DNA of 6,870 bases, from NCBI GenBank assembly GCA_964422365.1, contig CAYRAV010000109.1, forward strand, positions 1-6,870. Direction: 5' to 3'. Below are positions 6,681 through 6,870 of the stretch, in pieces. The translations under genes were made by a program, and so were the position numbers. The notes below the pieces were generated by a model. It was not told where the DNA came from. It worked only from the letters and a program-made list of their open reading frames with translations, and ran no database searches. This stretch comes from CAYRAV01 sp964422365 (GTDB lineage: Bacteria; Bacillota; Clostridia; Lachnospirales; Lachnospiraceae). The number at the start of each line of letters is the position of its first letter. Position 1 is the first letter of the stretch.

Positions 6681-6870
6681 TTATAGTTCATGGCACACTG
6701 CATTGATTGTAAGAATCACTCTTGTATATTCATCCTTCTGCGATTCTACCTCAATACTATGTCCTAACTCTGTGCACAGTTTCTTACACAAATACAATCC
6801 CATTCCTGTTGATGCTGTTACATTGCGTCCATTCTGTCCTGTAAAAGATTTATCAAATATTCTTGGCAAA
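6681..6870 (-). CDS. Sensor histidine kinase, C-terminal end only (BceS-like)
   Basis: The last 62 codons plus the stop of a gene that continues beyond the window edge. The visible part is the end of a HATPase_c domain: an F-box region PRIFDKSFTGQNGR, the G2 box STGMGLYLCKKLC (the GMGLYL glycines bind ATP) and the final beta strands ending AVCHEL. The wording FTGQNGR-x5-STGMGLYLCKKL is typical of the intramembrane-sensing kinases that work with BceAB-type transporters, which fits the transporter genes about 4.6 kb downstream. The first codon in the window is TTG and is an internal leucine, not a start. The dimerisation domain and membrane segments are outside the window, so the subclass rests on this short stretch and the context. 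Confidence 0.85.
   Translation of the reverse strand, partial: LPRIFDKSFTGQNGRNVTASTGMGLYLCKKLCTELGHSIEVESQKDEYTRVILTINAVCHEL

Noticed and set aside
1..6870. CRISPR array, tRNA, rRNA, insertion sequence, replication origin
   Set aside because: No regularly spaced repeats, tRNA cloverleaf, rRNA stretch, transposase or iteron cluster was seen on either strand.

Overview
This is a low-GC, AT-rich bacterial window, most likely from a Bacillota Clostridia genome (Lachnospiraceae-like). The basis is strong GGAGG-type ribosome binding sites, tightly packed co-directional genes, and a BceRS/BceAB-type peptide-sensing and detoxification locus. The genus cannot be fixed from sequence alone. Every real gene lies on the minus strand, so the biological order runs from high to low coordinates.

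Region by region: (1) 6681-6870 is the last ~62 codons of a sensor histidine kinase, followed by a short AT-rich hairpin terminator. (2) 6488-6680 holds a good extended -10 promoter and a ~128-nt leader with a 16-bp direct repeat. (3) 2383-6487 is a compact three-gene operon: a 444-aa AAA/ABC-type ATPase, a 255-aa RloB-family protein with Toprim-like acidic motifs, and a 662-aa SF2 DEAH helicase with a C-terminal zinc ribbon. (4) 2038-2382 is intergenic. It carries an exact TNACA-N4-TGTAA inverted repeat (the BceR-type operator consensus), a promoter, other small repeats and perhaps a decayed reading frame. (5) 1-2037 is a BceA-like ATPase and the first 426 codons of a BceB-like permease, overlapping by 11 bp.

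How it fits together: the kinase, with its presumed response regulator just outside the window at higher coordinates, and the BceAB-like transporter would form one peptide-resistance module in which the regulator acts at the operator at 2115-2136. The three-gene operon sits between the kinase and the transporter it probably controls. It looks like an inserted accessory cassette. Its ATPase + RloB pair matches the layout of the lactococcal abortive-infection system AbiL (an ATPase with an RloB-family partner) and is analogous to other overcoming-lysogenization-defect-like ATPase/Toprim defence pairs. The added helicase makes an ATPase-Toprim-helicase set, similar in logic to but not homologous in layout with Gabija. 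Anti-phage function is an inference from family and layout; nothing in the window proves it.
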